18,461 nt of DNA from Anaerolineaceae bacterium 46_22 (lineage in GTDB: Bacteria; Chloroflexota; Anaerolineae; Anaerolineales; Anaerolineaceae). Below are positions 15,835 through 18,461 of this stretch, one piece after another. A program made the translations under genes and the position numbers. The stretch spans positions 1 through 18,461 of the forward strand of contig LGHA01000007.1 of NCBI GenBank assembly GCA_001508595.1, written 5' to 3'. How positions within the stretch are numbered: the first letter of the stretch is position 1; the number at the start of each line of letters is the position of its first letter. Under the pieces are notes generated by a model. It ran no database searches and was not told the DNA's origin. It was given only the letters and a program-made list of their open reading frames with translations.

Positions 15835-17049
15835 TTATTTTTCAACCCTTAAAAACCGCCGTTTGCCTACCTGAACAATAACAGGGAGGCTCAACACCAA
15901 ATAGGGGTCAGTAACTGCTTCCCCATCGATCTTTACGCCATTCTGGTCAATCAACCGGCGAACCTGGGATTTACTGCGGACCAGGCCGCTGTCCACCAGC
16001 ACGTCCAGTAAGATCGGCTCTCCAGAAGGCTTAAACACTTCCATATCATCCGGGGTGTCCTTTTTTTGAAACAGGGTGATGAAATGTTCTTGCGCTTTTT
16101 CTGCCTTTTCGTCATCAAAGAATGCTGAGGTAATTTCCTTCGCCAACTCTAATTTGGCGTCCCTGGGATGCAATTCCCCCTTTTCAATGGCCGATTCAAA
16201 TTTGTCAATCTTATCAACGGTCCAGCGTGTGACAAGACGTGCATAACTTGACATTGCTTTATCGGGCACACTCATCACCTTACCAAACATATCCTCGGGT
16301 GTTGTGTTCAGAGGGATATGGTTCCCAAGGGATTTGCTCATCTTCACTTCGCCATCGGTGCCGGGCAAAATTCCCAGGATAATCCCAATGTTCGGTTTTT
16401 TACCATAATATGACATGATCTTTCGGGCGGCAGTCATGATGTTAAACATCTGGTCTGTGCCGCCCACCTGCACATCTGCATCCAGTGCGTAGGCATCATA
16501 ACCCTGCATGATCGCATAAAACAATTCATGAAAATAAACCGCTTCGTCATTTTCAAAGCGCTTTTTAAAGTTTTCTCTCGTAAAAAATTGCTGCAGTGTA
16601 AAATTCGATGCCAAGTGGATCAAGTCCTTTAATTTTAAATCTGAGAGCCATTCAGCGTTGTAACGCATCTCTGTCTTATCGCGATCAAGAATACGAAATG
16701 CCTGCTCGGCATAGGTTTCAGCGTTCACCTGTGCTTCTTTAGGAGAGAGCTGTGCCCTCAGCTTATCTTTGTCAGAGGGATCGCCGATCAGGGCAGTATA
16801 TGTCCCCACAACAAAAATGACATGGTGGCCCAGTTCCTGGAATTGGCGTAGTTTGCGCATTGTAACGGTATGCCCAATATGTAAATCTGATGTTCTGGGA
16901 TCGTATCCGCAGTAAACCCTCAGCGGTCTTCCAGAGCTTTCTGATTCAACCAGGCGGTCCCTGAGCTCTTTTCTCATGGACTCGTGCATCGCTTGGTCAC
17001 CATATGCAGTTCCTCGCATCAAATAAGTTACCTGTTGATCAATATTCAT
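15835..17049 (-). CDS. tyrS: Tyrosyl-tRNA synthetase
   Basis: A 404-residue class I aminoacyl-tRNA synthetase that charges tRNA-Tyr. The Rossmann fold has the HIGH signature in SDLHIGHTVTMRKLRQF and the KMSKS loop as KMSKSLGNHIP. Tyrosine-site elements include YCGYDPRTSDLHIGH and QVGGTDQMFN. The C-terminus (about 340-404) is an S4 RNA-binding domain (LVDSGLVRSKSQVRRLIDQN). The HIGHTVTM and KLRQFQELGH context is of the TyrZ-like (TyrRS-II) branch rather than the E. coli TyrS branch. The ATG at 17049 is chosen over an in-frame codon at 17079 because AAGGAG lies 6 nt upstream. A hairpin and T-tract lie 33-65 nt before the start and may control expression. Confidence 0.97.
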   Translation of the reverse strand: MNIDQQVTYLMRGTAYGDQAMHESMRKELRDRLVESESSGRPLRVYCGYDPRTSDLHIGHTVTMRKLRQFQELGHHVIFVVGTYTALIGDPSDKDKLRAQLSPKEAQVNAETYAEQAFRILDRDKTEMRYNAEWLSDLKLKDLIHLASNFTLQQFFTRENFKKRFENDEAVYFHELFYAIMQGYDAYALDADVQVGGTDQMFNIMTAARKIMSYYGKKPNIGIILGILPGTDGEVKMSKSLGNHIPLNTTPEDMFGKVMSVPDKAMSSYARLVTRWTVDKIDKFESAIEKGELHPRDAKLELAKEITSAFFDDEKAEKAQEHFITLFQKKDTPDDMEVFKPSGEPILLDVLVDSGLVRSKSQVRRLIDQNGVKIDGEAVTDPYLVLSLPVIVQVGKRRFLRVEK

Positions 17050-17082
17050 ACTTATCTCCTTAAAATTTCCCGGTACCAATAC

Positions 17083-17114
17083 AAAAGAAAACGCGCCCCG
17101 TCACACAAGGCGCG
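17083..17114 (-). terminator. Terminator-like hairpin in the tyrS leader (possible attenuator)
   Basis: Read on the minus strand, CGCGCC (17114-17109) pairs with GGCGCG (17097-17092), extended outward by one G-U and one A-U pair, and is followed by TTTTCTTTT. It ends 33 nt before the tyrS ATG. Just upstream, CCGTC (17131-17127) can pair with GACGG (17102-17098). This alternative stem would trap the left arm of the terminator. No T-box consensus or tyrosine specifier loop was found. Confidence 0.62.
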
Positions 17115-17188
17115 CTATCGGCCAAGGACGGTTTAACATCAATCATGCATAATAATTAGAATCCAACATAAATGCATCCACAGCCATA

Positions 17189-17194
17189 ATTATA
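17189..17194 (-). promoter_or_regulatory. Candidate -10 box for tyrS
   Basis: TATAAT on the minus strand, 140 nt before the tyrS ATG and 75 nt before the leader hairpin. The -35 region is weak (no TTGACA-like hexamer at 16-18 nt). If used, it gives a leader of about 130 nt that contains the hairpin. Confidence 0.32.
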
Positions 17195-17270
17195 ACGAAT
17201 AATTTAAGGATTTGCATCAATCTCAAGTAGAAATAACTCGAATTTCAGCGACGAAACTCATAATTTGAAC

Positions 17271-17753
17271 CTAAACACCTTTATCAACCAAATCAAAGTT
17301 CGCTGTTCGATCATCAAGAGATGCAAAAAATCGTTCTTCTTTTTTTCCCAGGTCCATAAAAGTCCGAGAGAAATGAAAAAGAATGGATGCGTAATCCCAC
17401 ATCTGATGGAAGATAAATTTTGATGTCGTTCACAAAACCCAAAACTTTGATTTTTGCTTCTCCCTCTGGAAAAATTGCATTAGAAAAATCCAATCTCGTT
17501 TCTCCAACAAACCACCAGAATTCATGCCTTCTTGCTTCCCAACTTCCTGTTTTATGGATATCCCCCAAAACCGACATCCGAACCTCCGCACCAGGACCCG
17601 CCATTGATTACGAAATATTATCAGGAGTCCGATCCTAATTAATATTAATGGTCCGATAAATCCGCTGAAATTAATTTCGAATATGACATCTACTAATGAA
17701 AATACGCCCAGGGTAATCAATACAATTCCTATGATGATCTGCAACTTTTTCAT
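17271..17753 (-). pseudogene. LiaF-like membrane protein gene broken by two compensating frameshifts
   Basis: Frame 1 (from ATG 17753) gives two membrane helices typical of LiaI/LiaF-like N-termini (IIIGIVLITLGVFSLVDVIF, then FIGPLILIRIGLLIIF). After the residues FRNQ the family sequence continues in another frame (MAGPGAEVRMSVLGDIHKTG, then WFVGETRLDFSNAIFPEGEA, VNDIKIYLPSDVG). That frame ends early, but skipping one A in a run of seven (17340-17346) restores the first frame and gives GKKEERFFASLDDRTANF to a TAG at 17271. The joined product would be about 160 residues. LiaF-like proteins act in envelope-stress sensing. The first break (about 17590-17610) is not in a homopolymer; the second is. 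AAGG 7 nt before the ATG is a good ribosome-binding site. It is either a decaying gene or one with sequence errors. Confidence 0.75.
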
Positions 17754-17813
17754 CTCATCGCCTTTTCTTAGGCATGTTTTAAGTTTATCTATTTCATCTT
17801 CTTTGTAGAAATA

Positions 17814-17819
17814 ATTATA
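17814..17819 (-). promoter_or_regulatory. Candidate -10 box for the LiaF-like gene
   Basis: TATAAT on the minus strand, 60 nt before the ATG at 17753. A TTAGAT hexamer 17 nt upstream is a weak -35. An additional TATAAT on the plus strand (17833-17838) lies close by without a good partner. Confidence 0.33.
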
Positions 17820-17845
17820 AGGATGACGTGATTATAATCTAAGGA

Positions 17846-17917
17846 GGGCATTTCCCCGCAGCTTGCTGCGAGAATGTTCCACAAAATCCGTCCCGAAGGG
17901 TGAAATCCTGTAATGCC
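17846..17917. repeat. Structured intergenic element, repeat-like (REP/MITE-type remnant?)
   Basis: Terminal inverted repeats GGCATT (17847-17852) and AATGCC (17912-17917) enclose two hairpins. The first is CGCAG-CTTG-CTGCG (17857-17870), the second CCC-GAA-GGG (17892-17900). The direct repeat AAATCC flanks the second. The element is more GC-rich than its AT-rich surroundings and has no open frame. It resembles short palindromic units that recur in bacterial genomes, but only one copy is in the window. No target-site duplication is clear. Confidence 0.4.
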
Positions 17918-17929
17918 GCGAAATTTAAA

Positions 17930-17958
17930 TTAACATGCAAATTCAAAACTGATATAAT
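17930..17958 (+). promoter_or_regulatory. Sigma-70-type promoter of the HNH gene
   Basis: TTAACA (17930-17935) and TATAAT (17953-17958) with an ideal 17-nt spacer. The predicted RNA start near 17965 leaves a leader of roughly 9 nt before the ATG at 17974. Confidence 0.68.
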
Positions 17959-17973
17959 CATTATGGTGAAATT

Positions 17974-18461
17974 ATGAACGATCCTGTTCTTGTGTTGAAT
18001 GCAAATTTTCAACCAATCAACATCACATCGACCTACCATGCGATAAATATGGTCCTCTCTGAAAGGGCAACTCTGGTCATGAATGGACGAGGGGTGATTC
18101 GATCCGTATCGCAAACTTTCCCGCTGCCATCAGTCATCCGCCTGACCCGCATGATTAAACGCCCCAGGCCAATCGTCAAGCTGACAAGGAAAGAAATCTT
18201 TCGAAGGGACAATTTCACATGTCAATACTGCGGTCGCCAAGTTAGCAACCTGACAATCGACCATGTCACTCCACGCCGGCTCGGCGGCGAAACAGATTGG
18301 GATAATGTGGTCGCCGCCTGCCCCCGTTGCAACCATCTGAAGGGCGGCATGACTCCTGCACAATCCGGCATGTACCCTATGAAACAGCCTAAACATCCCC
18401 CTAATACTGCCAAATATTTATTCGGCAAACACCTCAATCAATGTGAGGAATGGGAAGATTT
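17974..18461 (+). CDS. HNH endonuclease family protein (3' end outside window)
   Basis: The frame is open to the last base and gives 162 residues without a stop, close to the usual full length. The N-terminus VLVLNANFQPINITSTYHAI is typical of the stand-alone HNH family found next to housekeeping genes. The nuclease core follows: LTRKEIFRRDNFTCQYCG (first zinc CxxC), LTIDHVTPRRLGG (DH of the HNH motif), then NVVAACPRCNHLKGG (second CxxC and the Asn). The four cysteines form the structural zinc site, and the His and Asn residues the beta-beta-alpha-metal active site. Such proteins are metal-dependent nicking or cutting nucleases of unknown role. They are not restriction-type in this context, because no methylase is adjacent. 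GGTGA 4 nt before the ATG is a fair ribosome-binding site. Confidence 0.91.
   Translation, partial: MNDPVLVLNANFQPINITSTYHAINMVLSERATLVMNGRGVIRSVSQTFPLPSVIRLTRMIKRPRPIVKLTRKEIFRRDNFTCQYCGRQVSNLTIDHVTPRRLGGETDWDNVVAACPRCNHLKGGMTPAQSGMYPMKQPKHPPNTAKYLFGKHLNQCEEWED

Noticed and set aside
17050..17180. T-box riboswitch for tyrS
   Set aside because: No T-box consensus (UGGNACCGCG-like) and no specifier loop could be placed, so only a generic attenuator is proposed.
17274..17346. Programmed -1 ribosomal frameshift at the A7 run of the LiaF-like gene
   Set aside because: The family sequence is restored by a +1 shift (or loss of one A), not by -1. The separate break near 17600 would still need explaining.
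17839..18437. Minus-strand open frames of 61-91 codons opposite the HNH gene
   Set aside because: They are antisense to a well-supported HNH coding frame, have no family features, and overlap each other.
17974..18461. HNH protein as part of a restriction or toxin system
   Set aside because: No methylase, immunity or specificity gene is visible nearby, and the sequence matches the common stand-alone HNH family.

Overview
The window looks like chromosomal core DNA of a Chloroflexota bacterium, most likely a low-to-mid GC member of the Anaerolineae. This is inference from gene content and protein style: an actinobacterial-like FHA/cell-wall cluster, a SEDS-PBP fusion, a tandem-HTH protein, an SBP_bac_5 protein with an uncleaved anchor and a PduO-type adenosyltransferase. 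No database search was possible. I saw no rRNA, tRNA, CRISPR array, prophage or intact insertion sequence.

Layout. Bases 1-3904 (+) hold the C-terminal two thirds of ParB, a YtcJ-type amidohydrolase 4 nt behind it, a tandem XRE-type HTH protein and a two-domain GNAT acetyltransferase. A membrane-anchored DsbA-like thioredoxin (4001-4666, +) then converges on a minus-strand group read as SecG, a family 5 substrate-binding protein, a PduO-type cobalamin adenosyltransferase and a DUF554 membrane protein. SecG has its own promoter (TTGACG-18-TATAAT) and terminator. A PHP-domain phosphoesterase (8069-9136, +) runs tail to tail into the RNA-ligase operon archease-rtcB (minus), and their stop codons overlap. 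From a symmetrical divergent promoter near 11020, a plus-strand operon runs fhaA-like (DUF3662+FHA), fhaB-like (TM+FHA), mtnP and an 882-residue SEDS-PBP fusion. It ends at a bidirectional terminator shared with the converging tyrS. Upstream of tyrS lies a hairpin plus T-tract that may be an attenuator. After it come a LiaF-like membrane gene broken by two compensating frameshifts, a structured repeat-like intergenic element, and an HNH endonuclease gene that runs off the right end behind a good promoter.

The most interesting object is the SEDS-PBP fusion. Its glycan-polymerase half keeps the family motifs. Its PbpA-type transpeptidase half keeps the active-site serine but has lost the SxxK lysine, the SxN motif and the KTG motif. 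It sits where rodA and pbpA sit in the actinobacterial fhaA-fhaB-pstP-rodA-pbpA-pknA-pknB cluster. The phosphatase is absent and a 5'-methylthioadenosine phosphorylase gene takes its place; no kinase gene follows within the window. This suggests a phospho-signal-linked glycan polymerase carrying a dead transpeptidase as a regulatory or scaffold domain.

Several start codons were moved from the longest open frame on ribosome-binding-site or promoter evidence: the DsbA-like gene, pduO, secG, rtcB, archease and tyrS.
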